Positions 37,260-49,799 of a DNA stretch of 64,000 nucleotides are shown in pieces. The stretch is taken from NCBI GenBank assembly GCA_030062745.1, contig CP099841.1, positions 14,092,970 through 14,156,969 on the forward strand, in the 5' to 3' direction. Under the pieces are notes generated by a model. The model saw nothing but the letters and a program-made list of their open reading frames with translations, ran no database searches and had not been told where the DNA came from. Source of the DNA: Capitulum mitella (Eukaryota > Arthropoda > Thecostraca > Pollicipedomorpha > Pollicipedidae). The position numbers and the translations under genes were made by a program. Every line of letters starts with the position of its first letter. Position 1 is the first letter of the stretch.

Positions 37260-37710
37260 TCTTCGAGGACTCTCAAGCAGCGGCTTCATCAAGCGGCCTC
37301 GAAGGCCTTCCTAAAGCCGCGTCTGAAACCTGCTCAAATGGAGCCTCTGCCGTCCCATACCTCACGAACACTCCTCTGAGGCCTCTCTGAACAGTCCCGT
37401 GGGACTTCTCGAAACGACCTCCGAAAGACCTTTTGGGGCTTTCGAACGACGACCTTTGGGGTTGTTCAAAAGTTGGTTGGGGTTGCTGGGGTCGTTGATG
37501 AAAGTTGTCGAAAGTTCGGGTCAATTGAATAAAATGACCTTTCCCAAGAGACGTTTGGGGCTTCTCCGAAGGCGCCTCCGACGCCTCCGAGAGCGGCTTC
37601 GAGGCCTTCCTGGAGGGCCTCAGAAGTATCTGAAAGGGTCTCAGAGGCCTCCCAGAGGGCCTTCAAGACCTGCCATTGGGAGATCTCTTCGAGAGGCCCC
37701 TCAGAGGTCA
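37260..37710. repeat. Cryptic CCTC/GAGG/CTTCGAGG-rich simple sequence
   Basis: Words such as CTCAGAGGCC, CTTCGAGGCCTTCC, GACCTCCGAAAG and CCTCCGAGAG recur irregularly on both strands for about 450 bp. The repeats keep frames open on both strands, so long frames here (for example 37399-37854) are not evidence of a gene. Confidence 0.75.
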
Positions 37711-37911
37711 GAATCCATCACCAAGAGGCGCCGCCGGCTATTCCATCGCCACCAACAACCGAAGAAATTCTCCGCGATGGGGGCCTGCTGGGCCCAAGAG
37801 GGAGTTATGGCGTATGAACCCACACCTAGGTACGTCACCGATCATAGGTCATGAGAAAACATCCAAAGAAAGCGCAAAGTGCCATTCAACATACCACACC
37901 AGCAGGGGTAT

Positions 37912-38490
<579 letters not shown>

Positions 38491-39663
38491 TATCGACGCT
38501 TCTGCACGTCGGCGCGTAAAAGGACAGGCAGTTTCCGGGGCCATTGGCGCTTAGCGTGCAATAAATGGCCCGGAGGCAAAGGAGGCCAATATTCGGGAAA
38601 GCGACACATCAGTTGATTTGGCACTGAATGTTATGGAGTTCGCAAGAGGTGCTCGGACGAGTGTAGGCTAGTTTCTTCTAACTCCACGCTGTTTTGATAC
38701 AAACTGACTATTTTAAGGTATTATGTTTTAATGCCCAAAAACACCCTTTGCTTTCCAGTTTATCACTTCCAGTGCCCATGTATTCCAAATTACAATACCA
38801 TGTACCTAAAAATGACCAGGGGAACATCGCATCAAAACTAACATCGTCAAACGTGGAGCAAGGGTTTGAAATCCGTGCCTTGTTTCACGTGTAATACAAA
38901 GCAAAAGTACAGGTTATAACTAAACTCATGTGTTATCCAAGGTGACAAGTTTTGCCAAAAGCTGTCGCGGACGGAATGGAAATACACCACGACCTGCCCC
39001 CGCGGCGGCTCCACGTGCATGTCGGCCCCGTGGCCATACTGATTGACCCGACCCCAGCTGCGGTGAGGGTGACTGTTCATTTCCTAGCTCGTGACCATCA
39101 CTATCAAAACAACGTATTGGGCTGTCTCCAGTGACGTGATGGTACTCGACCAATCGGAGGCCGGCGTGGGTTGGCCGTCAGCTGGCTATCCTTTTATGCC
39201 GGCTGTTTGTTTACGACGGGCGTGACAGTGTCGGGGCTCGGACATTATCTGCTTGTATTTCCAATTTGACTATATCACTACATACAGTTTTATATATCCG
39301 TTAATCATTTTAGGCTAGCTATGGGGTCGAGTTAAAAATTAACGGGCTCTGGGGACTGGGACAGTTTTGGGCTTGTTAAAGGATTGGAAGCCTTGCCAGA
39401 CGATTAAACCTAGGTTGGATTGGTTAGGGGTAGACCGTAAGTAGCCACCAGTTTTAGATTCGGCCATTTTTTCATGTCTTTGGTTTCCCTTATATTTACT
39501 TAAGCTAATGTCAAAATAACCTAAAAGTGTTGACTTAGCACTGCCTACATGTTTGGTGAACCGTCACAAGTCATCTATGACGTCACGCCAAACGCTACTA
39601 TGGCCGGACGGTTTTACCTGGACTTCCAGTGCTTTGGTCATTTCCAGACTTATATCCAGTAGA
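38491..39663. other. Intron sequence, nothing recognised
   Basis: No coding or repeat similarity was identified. The 5' terminus of the neighbouring Tc1/mariner remnant may lie here but no inverted end was found. Confidence 0.5.
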
Positions 39664-40755
39664 TGCAGAGCACAACTCTTGAGATGATAAAAGAACGTCT
39701 TTTATCAGTCCTCTTCCAAGCGGTTGGTATAGTGAACGGCGAAATGACCCTGGGCCAGGCTGCTGAGCATTTAGGAGTCAACGTCCACACCATTTAACGT
39801 TGGTTGTCCCGCGACAAAGACGGAGACTCATTGGAAAACAGACAGGGTGGCGAAAGGAAAAGCTCAATCAGCAGAGTGGCGAAGATCGTGATCGCCAAAT
39901 AAGCGCAAAAAGATGCCACTCAACAAGAACGTTGGCTCGAAAACTAACAGCCAAGAGATATCCCGTTTCACACAAGGCAATACACAAGTACCTGAGAGAA
40001 TCCTTGGGTTTGGAGCCTTTCAGACCATGCCTGTAGCCGAAACTGACACAAAAGCAGGAGAAGGAATGGCTGGAGCTCACTAAAGCCAGGAAGACCATTG
40101 AAGAATGGCGGTGTTTATTTTTTCCACAGATGAGTCCCCTTTTGAGCTCTACCGTCCACCTAACCCACAGAATGATCCGTCTGGGTCCACTAGAGGTCTG
40201 CAGTCCCCATCACCGAGACGGCCAACCATCCATAGAAGATTTAGGTGTGGAGGATGAAGAGTTATCGCGGCCTGTCTGACCTGTATATTAGCTCCCGAGG
40301 GCAAACCATTACAGCTGACTACTACGTGGAAGACGTCCTCAAAAAGACTGCGACATCGACAGTGCAACGCGGGAAAATGGCACCCAATGCAGTACTCCGA
40401 CAGACATGTTCCAGTAAATTTTTTCGACAGGACGGCATTCCGGCCCATCGAACCGAAAAGACCCAGGAAAGGTATCGGATCAACTTCTCTGGGTACTGGA
40501 CGAAAGATGTGTGGTCAGGCATAACCCAGACCCGTTCCCGATTGAAAATTTGTGGGAAATTGTTCAGGACAAGGTGGAAAAGGTGACGTATGCAACGTCC
40601 GAGAACACCCTGAACAGGAACCTCCAAGGGGCCTGGTCCGATATTACCCCCAAGACACTAGACAACCTGATCTGCAACATGCCGGATCGTTTAAGCTTCT
40701 TTACAGGAAAGACAGCTTCTATACAAGGAGGCGGCCGCATAGACAGATAAACTAT
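39664..40755 (+). pseudogene. Tc1/mariner-type transposase pseudogene
   Basis: Fragments of a DDE transposase occur in order across frames. The N-terminal helix-turn-helix (GEMTLGQAAEHLGVNVHTI, about 39742-39796) runs into a stop codon. A second DNA-binding part includes HSTRTLARKLTAKRYPVSHK. The first catalytic Asp block is recognisable as FTDESPFEL-like sequence near 40125-40150. The second is DGIPAHRTEKTQERY (about 40432). The third is FPIENLWEIVQDKVEKVTY (about 40535). The C-terminal TLDNLICNMPDRL follows. Several frameshifts and stops make it inactive. Inverted ends were not identified. It is a fossil insertion in the large intron. Confidence 0.88.
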
Positions 40756-41534
40756 GAGTTCTGTGTCAATAGTTTCCATATTGCCCAATAGACAAAGAGA
40801 TGACAGCAGCTTGGTAAGCCCTGTATTTAAGATCGCAGTCCTTGTGTACCGCTGCCGCTAATACTTGAGAAATGCTTGTTTCCTAGCTGCCGCGGGTGAC
40901 GCAGGTTGTGCGGGGTTACCGCGGTTACGCCACTGTGTGTGGGCGACCTAATTTCTATGCGCGGACTGCTCCCCTGACTCGGCCGGCCTCTCCTGATTGG
41001 CTGGCACGCTTGTCGCCGGTTTTATCCAGTGAATTCGTCTCCGCCGCCCGCGAAATATTTGCGGCGCTGGCGGGCGCTGGCGGGCGCTGGCCAACGGCGC
41101 TGTCCTGGGGTGACGCCACCCTACTGGCATATCCCGGATTGGACGTTGTTCGCCTTGACTCAGCTGCTTTGTAATTTAATGTTGTGCAGTAATAATAACG
41201 CAGGTACATTTGTGTAGCACACAAGCTCAGAGAGAGAGAACGAGAATTTATTTCTTTGTACATCAGAAAACTGTGCTGCCTGCCTGATGGTAGCGCTTTT
41301 TCATGCAGGCTAAGAATCTCGCAATCACGTGAAAATAAACAATGGAGTTTTTAGAGGAAAACTATTCTTAACGAGTTTCGCACCCTCATTCACAATACGT
41401 TAGCTTCGTAAAACCCGTATCGCATCATCATGAATGGAAGAGGTTAGATTCCTGCTATTACTTGCATCTTCTATGCTTCTAGCTACGTACCTCTTAGTAA
41501 AATTGGTGCCGTAAAAGCGAACAGTATTTTTGGA
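40756..41534. other. Intron sequence, nothing recognised
   Basis: GGCGCTGGCGGGCGCTGGC-type tandem words occur at 41065-41090; no gene is seen. Confidence 0.5.
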
Positions 41535-42752
41535 TTAACCCTATTCCCGGCAGGGGGGGCTTAATCCGCCCCCCTCGGGTTTTTTTGCTTGCCAATTCCA
41601 GCCTTTTTAACGCAGCTTCACGAAACTTGGTCACTTTTCCTAGCTATTCTTTCTACGCACCGTGACAAAATTTCAAAATTCTTTTTGTTCAGGGGCGGAG
41701 CCAGGCAACGTTTTTGGGAGGCACCTCATGTAATTTTTGGCCATGCTGAGGGTAAAAGAAAAATGTCTGCCAAAAACAGAGTTTTTAAGATAGAACTTCA
41801 GACTTTATATGGATGTATAGCTAAATAGTTGGGCAATGTGCAGATGTAATTTTTTTATCTGAGGTCATTTTACAAGGTCAGGTCAAGGTCAAAAGTCAAA
41901 ATTTGTTTTTTTGCAATAACTTCGGCGCCGTTTTTTTTTCAAATGCCAGACCCGGAATATATATGACGTGGAAGGGTGCCTTCTACTTGTGTACCAAGTT
42001 TCAGCTTGATTTCAGGTCGGGTCACGGAGCTTTGACCTAAAATGTCACTGCGCATACCCTATATCGCAATAACCATGAAATGAAATTTTTGAAATAGAGT
42101 GAATTCAAATGATTGAAAACGTTTACAGATAATATTAAATGCACACAAAATCATTCCAAGTGACCCCAAGGTCACTGGAGGTCATTTAAGATCAAAGGTC
42201 ACAAGTTGATCTGAGAAACGTGTGACCATGACAGTGCCCCCTTTTTCATGTCCCTGGCACCGCCTATGCTAACATTATACAAACATTGTAATGCGATTTG
42301 TACTTCTTTAGTATAACATGACTAGCAGAAGCCAAAAAAGGTGTTTGCGTCTTTTGTTCATTCATTTGTTAGAAAACTAATCCTCCTATTTTTGAAACCC
42401 TGTGAACGCCCATGAATTTTCTCAAGATTTCAGATTTGCGGACCCATGGTAAAAGCCCTATCCATCATCTCTCAATTCATGCCAGTTTCATCGAAATCGG
42501 TCTATAAACAATAGAGTTATAAGAAGTCCAAAAGTACCCCCCACTGTGACATTTTTGCCCTCCTGTATCCACAAATTTTAAAATTTTGAAAATTTCTTTT
42601 TATAAAAATGTAGTTCACGTCACGGCAAATCGATTGGCGTTTGTTGCGATGAAATCGGGCGAGTAATTCTCGAGATCTCAGGGGGCCGAATCCGCCCCCC
42701 CCCCCCTGCCGGGAATCGACTATACCGTCTAACCCTCCGGGAATAGGGTTAA
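41535..42752 (+). mobile_element. F1 TTAA element, complete copy (1,218 bp)
   Basis: TTAA lies at 41535-41538 and 42749-42752, with TTAACCCTATTCCCGG at the left and its inverse at the right. It closely matches 23195-24409 throughout. A dense AGGTCA cluster lies at 41861-41900. The short frame at 41589-41828 within it is also present in other copies but is too short and unconserved in length to be a transposase. Confidence 0.92.
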
Positions 42753-43235
42753 TGGAATATGCTTCTGAAAGGTGAGCCAAAATGGAACATTCGCTTTAGT
42801 GCGTAACTCTACGTCCGGTACCATGGTATCTGTCTATGTGTGTGAGGCCAAAAGGTCGAATGCCATACCAATACGAAATATGGCATAGCAAGATCCTATC
42901 GACTTTGTACACCACCATAAATCGTATTCCCAGTCGGGAGAATAATGGGCCCAAATTAAGAGAGATTTGCTATCCTTGTGTTATCTTGTGTTTTGTAGTT
43001 ATTTATTATGCTGTTGATATTTTTAAGAGGCCTCAGAATGTCACCAGAATAACCCCAGGACGTCGGCCGTCTGGGTACCATGGCTGACGCTTGTCTTCAG
43101 CGAACATAACCTGTCACAGGTCTTCGACAACTCGACTGATCACAGGGTGAGCCTAGTCTGACCTTAGACTGACCTTTGACTGGCCTTCCTCTGGAGTTCG
43201 GCGCAGCTCTCATGGACTGAAACCGGCTGTTTCAG
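42753..43235. other. Intron 3' end before exon d
   Basis: Non-coding; the acceptor ctgtttcag closes it at 43235. Confidence 0.7.
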
Positions 43236-43416
43236 CGCTGACGACTACACGCGCGGCTACATGCAGAGCAAGGCGATGGTGCACCACAATGGTCGAGTGT
43301 TCTGGCCACCACCAACCAAGTTCCGTTCGACGTGCGCCGTGGACGTCACATATTTTCCTTTCGACGACCAGACTTGCATTCTGAAGCTGGGCAGCTGGAC
43401 TTACAATGGGTTCCAG
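43236..43416 (+). CDS. nAChR alpha exon d: Cys-loop and loop B
   Basis: This 181-base exon finishes a split Asn codon and continues ADDYTRGYMQSKAMVHHNGR. It contains the signature disulfide loop CAVDVTYFPFDDQTC: two Cys separated by 13 residues with the FPFD turn, which defines the Cys-loop family. LGSWTYNGFQ follows, with the loop B tryptophan central to cation-pi binding of acetylcholine. The acceptor is ctgtttcag (ends 43235) and the donor is GTGAGA (43417), at phase 0. The exon follows F1 copy 41535-42752 by about 480 bp. Confidence 0.96.
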
Positions 43417-44324
43417 GTGAGAGATGGAGAATGATGCATGCTCTTGTCTCTCCTCGTTCATTTACATGTTTTTCTTCCACTGCCTCAGTATTCATACCTA
43501 CTGAAACACAGTTACACGCATAGACGCATCTTTGACATTCCCTTTGCCTTAACATTTTCCACAATTTTCTTCACGGGCGTCTGATTGCAGAATACCTTTA
43601 CTCGTACTTTCTTTGGCTAGCAATCTCTGGTCGATATGCGCTTAAGTTCTGCGTCACAGACAGACACGTCTTCAGCAGCCAGCCTGCACTGCACGCAGTT
43701 TGCGTCCAATTACCCTCACAGCTTCGCAGTGTATTTTGCCACCAACGAAATAACATACTGTTGGATGAAGGATTTACATTAGGTGAGGCGTCACGCAGTT
43801 CCCTGCTGCAGGCGTGTGGCGGATGTAAACAGTCAGTTAGTGTCCGCCCCTTTCCATAATTATCATCGGTATGTATTGACCCAGCCGTGCACATTTCTGT
43901 GAAGAAACTCGACGAGAGTGCAGAAGGCTGGAAACAAACAGATCTTCCAAAACATACAGATAATTTTCATTCACTCGGGGCGGATTGTATTCCATAATGG
44001 GCGGACGGGGAAGGATTATCGAGGTGCCCCTTGATCTTGAGAGGCTCCCTTTCTGAAGAGGAGGCCCTGAACGCGAAGTGGTCAACAGTTCGACTGCTAT
44101 GCTGTGTGCTGTGTGCTGCATCCCGCTCCAAACGTGTCCGAAGTTAATTGGGCACACATAATATCATTATTTTCATGTTCAAAGCAAGAGCGTTCTCTGG
44201 TTTTTGGTTTGGTTTTGCGGTCATTCTGTTGTATGCCAAACAACTAAACAAGCTACAGATGGGCTGGTGAGGTCCATTTCCGAAGAAAATTTCGCCCCCA
44301 TGCACGTATTTGTTATTTCGCCAA
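43417..44324. other. Intron between exons d and e, proximal part
   Basis: Nothing was recognised apart from unsupported short frames. Confidence 0.5.
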
Positions 44325-44475
44325 CACAGGAGCGGTGAAACCTCTGTGGAGATGGGCAAAAGTGGTTCTTACCTCGTTTCTTTCCTTGCAGCGCCATAGG
44401 GCTAATGTTAAATTTTCCCAAAGTTGGGGGGGCAGTTGCCCCCTGCCCCCCGGTTCCAACGCCCTTGCGCCCATG
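44325..44475 (+). mobile_element. R5 interspersed repeat, copy A
   Basis: Shared with 61275-61432: gtgaaacctctgtggaga, ccatagggct, ccaaagttgggggg. A related inverted fragment lies at 47285-47400. The ends are undefined. Confidence 0.7.
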
Positions 44476-45089
44476 TTCTGGAAAGGAACAAGTTCGAGGA
44501 ATATCCTTCCCGTTACATTTCTACCAAGACATTTCACAGTGTTGCCAGATATCGCCGCAATCGGACCATAGGTGTCCACACTGCGATGAAAAAAAACAAG
44601 TCTGCCTAGGGCGCCGTCCGACTGGCCCGTGGGCGGCCTGCCGGCGCCCTGTTTGAGGGCATACATTCCCCCCCCCCTCCGATCCACTCCCCTATTCCAC
44701 TCCAAGGTGCACGGTAATCACCAACTGAACATGATTAGCCTTTGTATTTGCTATGCACCACGGCCCATTTCCAGGATCCTGGATCCGTCTCTTGCGGGGA
44801 AAATATTGGTGTTGAACGCATGATTTATCAAAAACAAACGGAGGAGATAACGCGACCGCGCTTATCATATCCGGAAACGGAAAGGGGTGGCATGGAGCAC
44901 GGCGTCAATCTCTTGCGAACAATGACACACTATGGTGTTATGATGTCCAAGTTCTGTGAAAAGACTCACAGCTGTCGAGGCTGCACGACTCATAGCGAGG
45001 TTAAAAGCAGACGGTGTGGACTTTGACAAATGTGGACAACCTGACAGTGACGAGAGTGTGTTAGAGTATCGGAGTTTGTACACAACCAC

Positions 45090-45590
45090 TGTACTAATAC
45101 AGTATGGATTCTGCGTACGAAGTTTCGCGAAAATATTGGTAATCAGCTGAGATATGTAACCAATGCCATTGGTCTATGTTGACCTTATCACTCACCTCAA
45201 TAACTTGCACGCAGGTTTTTGATGTGTTATCGCGATAGTAATGGTTACATAGTCCAGTTTTCATGAGAATATGTTGATAACAGTCCAGGTAGGGCTGGTT
45301 AACGTCAGTAACCTATGACGACCTTGGCACTGACCTCAGTAAGTTGCACACGCGTTTTTGACACATTGCCGTTGTGGCAATGTTGCAAGCATTTTGCACA
45401 CAAAATTCCATGCGAATATATTGATAAACAGTTCATCGGACATGGTCGATGTCGTTGACCGATATTGACCTTGGCACTGACCCAATGGGTCATACGTATT
45501 TTTATACCTTGTCCCTGTCGTAATGCTGCGAAGATTCTCTGTGCAAAAACATTCCTGCGAATACGTCAATGAACAGCTAAGTTATGGATG
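45090..45590. repeat. Degenerate ~130-bp tandem array
   Basis: Three to four units share the order ttgacctt-(g/a)-cactgac, aagttgcacac, tttttga, then gcgaatata-ttgataaacag. Units begin near 45183, 45321 and 45468, and a partial unit precedes them. Confidence 0.75.
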
Positions 45591-45769
45591 CGCTGCGCAT
45601 TGGCCCATATCGCATGAAGGTCCAAGGCGCATTGACGGATGTCATTTCCCAGCATGTACTGGAGGCATCTTGACTCACAGAAACCCCTTAATGAGGGTGA
45701 ATTCGAAAATAATTGCGTTTACATAACAAATGCGTTTTGCAAGATAAGCACTGTCCAAGGATGTCGGTT

Positions 45770-46190
45770 TGCATTCTTTTGAGAAGGCCCTGACCCACCC
45801 AATATTGATATGGGCCCCCAAGTGTTGGTTTGGGTCCCCCAGTACTTTCAGCCGGTTTTAAAGGGAAATGAGTAATAATAACGAAAAGAAAGGCCGCAGT
45901 AGACAACAGATAGGCAGAAAGTAAAGAATAAAGTCTAAAGCGATGTGCCCGTCTATCTTTCTAACTGTTTTTTATCTGTCTATGTATACATAGAATATAC
46001 ATACATACGTATAAGGGATAAACGCAATTTTTTATTTGATATACAGTACCAAAAATGTGTTAATTTCCATTGGCCAAAATGAAGTGGGCTAAATCTGTTT
46101 AGAAACCCATATTTGGGGAGGTTAAGTTGTCGGGCCCTCGGCTCGGCCCCCCAATCATTTACAGAAATCGACACCTCTGCCACTGTCTCG
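45770..46190. mobile_element. R4 interspersed repeat, copy B
   Basis: Aligns in the same orientation with 37912-38490 but lacks the 89-bp duplication and the microsatellite expansion. Confidence 0.75.
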
Positions 46191-46559
46191 TACTTAGAAG
46201 AGGTATATAGTGGTTTGAGTGTTTAGGGGTCATGGTAAACTTTGAACAGCATTCGACATTAACCCTTTGGCGTTGCAGGGAAAGAAACGAGGTCAAAATC
46301 AAGTTGCCCCCCATCTCCACAGGGCCCCACCGTTCCTGGTGCTGCTGCTTAAAAATGCTAAGAGTATTCCCCGGCCCAATTTCAATCTTTTAGTGAGCAA
46401 AATTACATTTTAGAGCATTAAACAGTGAATGGATACCACAGAATTTCCACAAGTGAGTACTATGTGCACCGCGGATGAAGATAATGGCAAATATTCGTAG
46501 TCACCTGGCCCGTCTCGTGCCAGGATATGGCAGCCAGTCCCCACAAGATAGACTGGGTC

Positions 46560-46885
46560 GGTTTCATGACAGAATTTCGTATCGCATTTCTCCGTTCGCA
46601 GATCTTCGTATCGCATATCTTTGAGTAGCATTTCTTCGTATGCATATCTTCGTATTGCAAAACTTCGTAAGTGCGAAACTTCGCGAGTGCGAAACTTCGT
46701 ACACGCAATTCTTCGTATTACAAAACTTCGTACACGCATTTCTTGGTGTCCGCAAAACTTAGTATTCGCATTTCTTCGTATCGTATTTCTTTACATGCGC
46801 AAATCTGCATATCTCATTTCTTCATAAACGCAAATCTTCGTGCTGCATTTCTTCGTATACGCAGATTTTCGTATAGCATTTTACT
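46560..46885 (+). repeat. CTTCGTA-(N)-CGCATTT minisatellite
   Basis: About twenty degenerate units of the type cttcgtatcgcatttcttcg occur in one orientation. Frames opened by the repeat on both strands (for example 46410-46755, minus) are artefacts of the repeat. Confidence 0.88.
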
Positions 46886-47284
46886 GTACCTGTGCTCTTC
46901 GCGGCTGCTGCATTTCTACTTCTGCGCACAACGACGTGTGCATGTCTTCCTTCCTTTTAGGAAGGTAAATTATATTCACTGGCTTGCTCACGCGTATATA
47001 TGAGAATCTGCATTCGATCGGTTGGCACAGGTAAGGAAAAGGGGCGCAGGAATGTCCCAGAATGTTGATGGATGGAAAATCCCTTTTAGGATCTAGGATT
47101 AAAAAATCCGTTCTTAGCATCTCCATAGCTTTGGTAGATTGAAGAGAAGATGTGTAAAATCGAGCAAATCCTAATATGTAGCAAAATGAAATCTGCACGG
47201 AGATCCCGTTTAAGATTAGCAAGAGCCCGCTTTACAGGCCAGCAGGGCACCTTTTCGTGTCCGTAAATTGGAATTCGTGACAGT

Positions 47285-47400
47285 GATGCACCACACCATG
47301 GGCGTAGGAACGGGGAGGGAAGAGGAGGCCATGCTCCCCACTTTTTGGGAAATTTAAGATAAGTCCTATGGCGAAAACATCTCCGTCCCCCCCCCCGATA
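47285..47400 (-). mobile_element. R5 interspersed repeat, inverted fragment
   Basis: Contains the inverse of the R5 core: ccatgctccccactttttgg and the agataagtcc end. Confidence 0.5.
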
Positions 47401-47770
47401 CAAATATCTCCGAACACGGGTTTTTGCGAATGCAAAGATAAGTTTTTCTGCGTAGTTTTCCGGAAAGATTAAGATGATCTCAGTTGTTCTCTTTTTTAGA
47501 AACTTTACCCGAACGGTGTGCATTGACGGCTTTTGGCTCAGAGCACCTACCTGCTAAGCAGAGGTTGATGCATATACTCTGAAGCAATTCCAGTTCAACG
47601 GATAATTTTGCGTCCAGCCTTTTAAGCCAGAGAGGACCGCGGAGGATCTTTTTGATGCCGCGCAATGTTGCGACACGGCCTTCCCGTGCCGGGTTTGTCC
47701 TTTCTGGTCAGTTGCCAGTTGACTACACTATGAATGGTCGGACCAAACAATGTAAGTCCCGGTTCGTTGT

Positions 47771-47838
47771 TTCCGGGACTCGAATCTGGCGCTACCGCGA
47801 CCAGAATCAACGTCCTCACCACCTCGGCTACGAGGACG
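47771..47838 (-). ncRNA. tRNA-like head of a possible SINE
   Basis: On the minus strand TAGCCGAGGTGG matches a Pol III A box, and GATTCGAGTCC about 35 bases further matches a B box. The intervening sequence does not fold into a clean tRNA anticodon arm, so a tRNA-derived SINE fits better than a functional tRNA. Any tail would extend toward lower coordinates. Confidence 0.45.
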
Positions 47839-48094
47839 GCGGGTTGATTCTTGACATGTAAGGTATATTATCATGACAAATGCAATGACTGTTCCGACTA
47901 ATATGAGACAAAATGACGATGTTATACAAATAACTTTTCAGCTACTGAGTCCTCTGGCGGCCATCGGGTGCCACTGTATCATCAGAACAGTTAGTTCATG
48001 TTTGAAGCCGTGATGCGAAAAACTCAGCATGAAGTCTTTCTTATCATCAACACGACGGCAAATTCTGAGTACCTCTTTCCCTCCCAAAAAAAGT

Positions 48095-48200
48095 ACGAGG
48101 CACGAGGTTTCGCATATACGAAGAAATTCGATACGAAGATTTGCGTACACGAAGAAATGCGACACGAAGAAATGTGTATACGAAGAAATGCGTAGCAGAC
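48095..48200 (-). repeat. CTTCGTA minisatellite, inverted block
   Basis: Six or so units of cgaagaaatgcg / tacgaag type, the reverse complement of the array at 46560-46885. A further short block lies at 48513-48550. Confidence 0.85.
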
Positions 48201-48550
48201 ACACAGGCGTGCCGTTCAAGACTGTTGTATTGGGTTGGAGCCCGGTCCGGGCTCGCCTCACATGGCCCGCGGTGAGGATGGGGCCGACCGGTCAGTGTCG
48301 CTCAGCGGCGGCACCAGGCATCACTCTATGACGTTCCTCCACCGCGGATGCCTACTAATTACACATTAAACTCCATAACAAGAAAACACACGACACGGTT
48401 ACATACCTCTTCCTATGTGACATTTGCTGGTACAGTACACTCCAGCAAATACTGTGCATACTGCAGCCGACACAAGCACCACGCAAACTGCGAGTGTTGT
48501 ACACAGTTCGTGTACGCATTTCTTCATATCTGCAAAACTTCGTACACTGC

Positions 48551-49692
48551 GCAAACACTGAGCACGCCTTTCAGACTAATGTATCAACTATTCTCAAAAC
48601 AATGAATCGGCGAATAAGACCCGAAATGCGACTCAACACTAGGCGCCCAACGATCGACGACCCGATCCAGCACTGGATACAGATGGGGGGAGAGTCTTAC
48701 CCCTGCACTGTCCTAGGTGGCCATTGACAAACACTGGCGAGCGTAGGCGCACGAGACATGGGGCCAGGAGGGCTTCAGCTCCCAGGTTTTTTTGAATTTT
48801 ACATTGTTTCTATGGGTGTTGGCTGGAAAGCACTGACCCAGAATGCTTCTCGGCCCCCTTCCCCGAACTGAAGAGGAGTTCCCGTGCCCCTGCTGAAAAG
48901 AGTTCAGGTTTTACGACTTTGAAGCTTAAAACACGCAAAGAATGCTTTCAGGCTGGTTTCAGAACCATTATTCGTCGACATCTTCTCGTCTGTGCAACAA
49001 AGTCGGAAATTCTTGGGTTCTTATCGGGCGGTATTTTAGCCTCTGTGACCCTTAAATCTTAGTTTTTACAGCGACACTGAGAATTTTCCGACGTGCTGCA
49101 GAAGTGAAATCAGTTTGAAAGTGTCGTTGGTGAGCTCTAAATCTGCTTTACAAAGGTCACATTTTCAGGGTATATGCCGATACTTTGGAGAACCTGAACA
49201 AATTCAACGTTGTGAAACGTTTTTTGAGTAACATGCAAGTAGCTTGTAGTATTTCACCTTTGTGAAAATGGGTAGTACATTTAACTCATAGCATCATAAG
49301 CGGGGCGTGTTTGTTCCAAGAATAAGTACTCCACTTGTGCGCATTCTTCGAAGTCATTCACTGACGTCCTCAAAAGCAAAATACGTAATTCATGTCCTCT
49401 GAGTGGCTATTTGGGTTCTGAGTGACTTGACTGACGGTATGTCTGTGTTTGTGCCCATTACGCAGAAGTATGGTTTTGCTTGCCCCCTTATATCCAATTG
49501 CTCCATTGTATAGCCTCGGTCGCCATATCATATCGCTTCTTGTGAACGGCCTTATCCTATCGTACTTGAAAGCGCGTCTTCCGGGGACTTATGACAGGTG
49601 TCCGCAAGCAACAACACGCCATCTAGGGTTGCGCCCTGATGGCCCTGCACTGCCCTGGATCCAGCGAATGGACACACTTCCTGTACTGCCAG
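48551..49692. other. Intron sequence before exon e
   Basis: No repeats or coding similarity were recognised. Confidence 0.5.
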
Positions 49693-49799
49693 GTGGATGT
49701 CAAGAACAGGACAGAGGAGGTGGATCTATCCAACTACGTGCCAAACGGCGAATGGGAGCTGCTCGAGGCCGGCATCAACCGCAACGTCGTCTACTACAG
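49693..49799 (+). CDS. nAChR alpha exon e: strands leading to loop C
   Basis: This 107-base exon encodes VDVKNRTEEVDLSNYVPNGE, then WELLEAGINRNVVYY and the first two bases (AG) of a split Ser codon. The WELL segment followed by the paired tyrosines at the start of loop C matches nAChR alpha subunits. The sequon NRT is a potential N-glycosylation site. The acceptor is tactgccag (ends 49692) and the donor is GTCCGG (49800), a weaker donor than the others. A longer open frame runs through both splice sites, but only 49693-49799 has family similarity and phase-compatible junctions. Confidence 0.93.

Noticed and set aside
41589..41828. 79-codon frame in F1, also seen as a 92-codon frame at 10328
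   Set aside because: It lies in the body of a non-coding repeat, varies in length between copies and resembles no transposase.
45090..45590. Tandem units considered as a possible CRISPR array
   Set aside because: Units are long, degenerate and contiguous without unique spacers, and the genome is eukaryotic.
46258..46275. TTAACCCTTTGGCG resembling a piggyBac terminus
   Set aside because: No matching inverted end was found nearby.
46410..47003. Several overlapping frames of 63-110 codons
   Set aside because: Produced by the CTTCGTA minisatellite, whose unit length keeps frames open.
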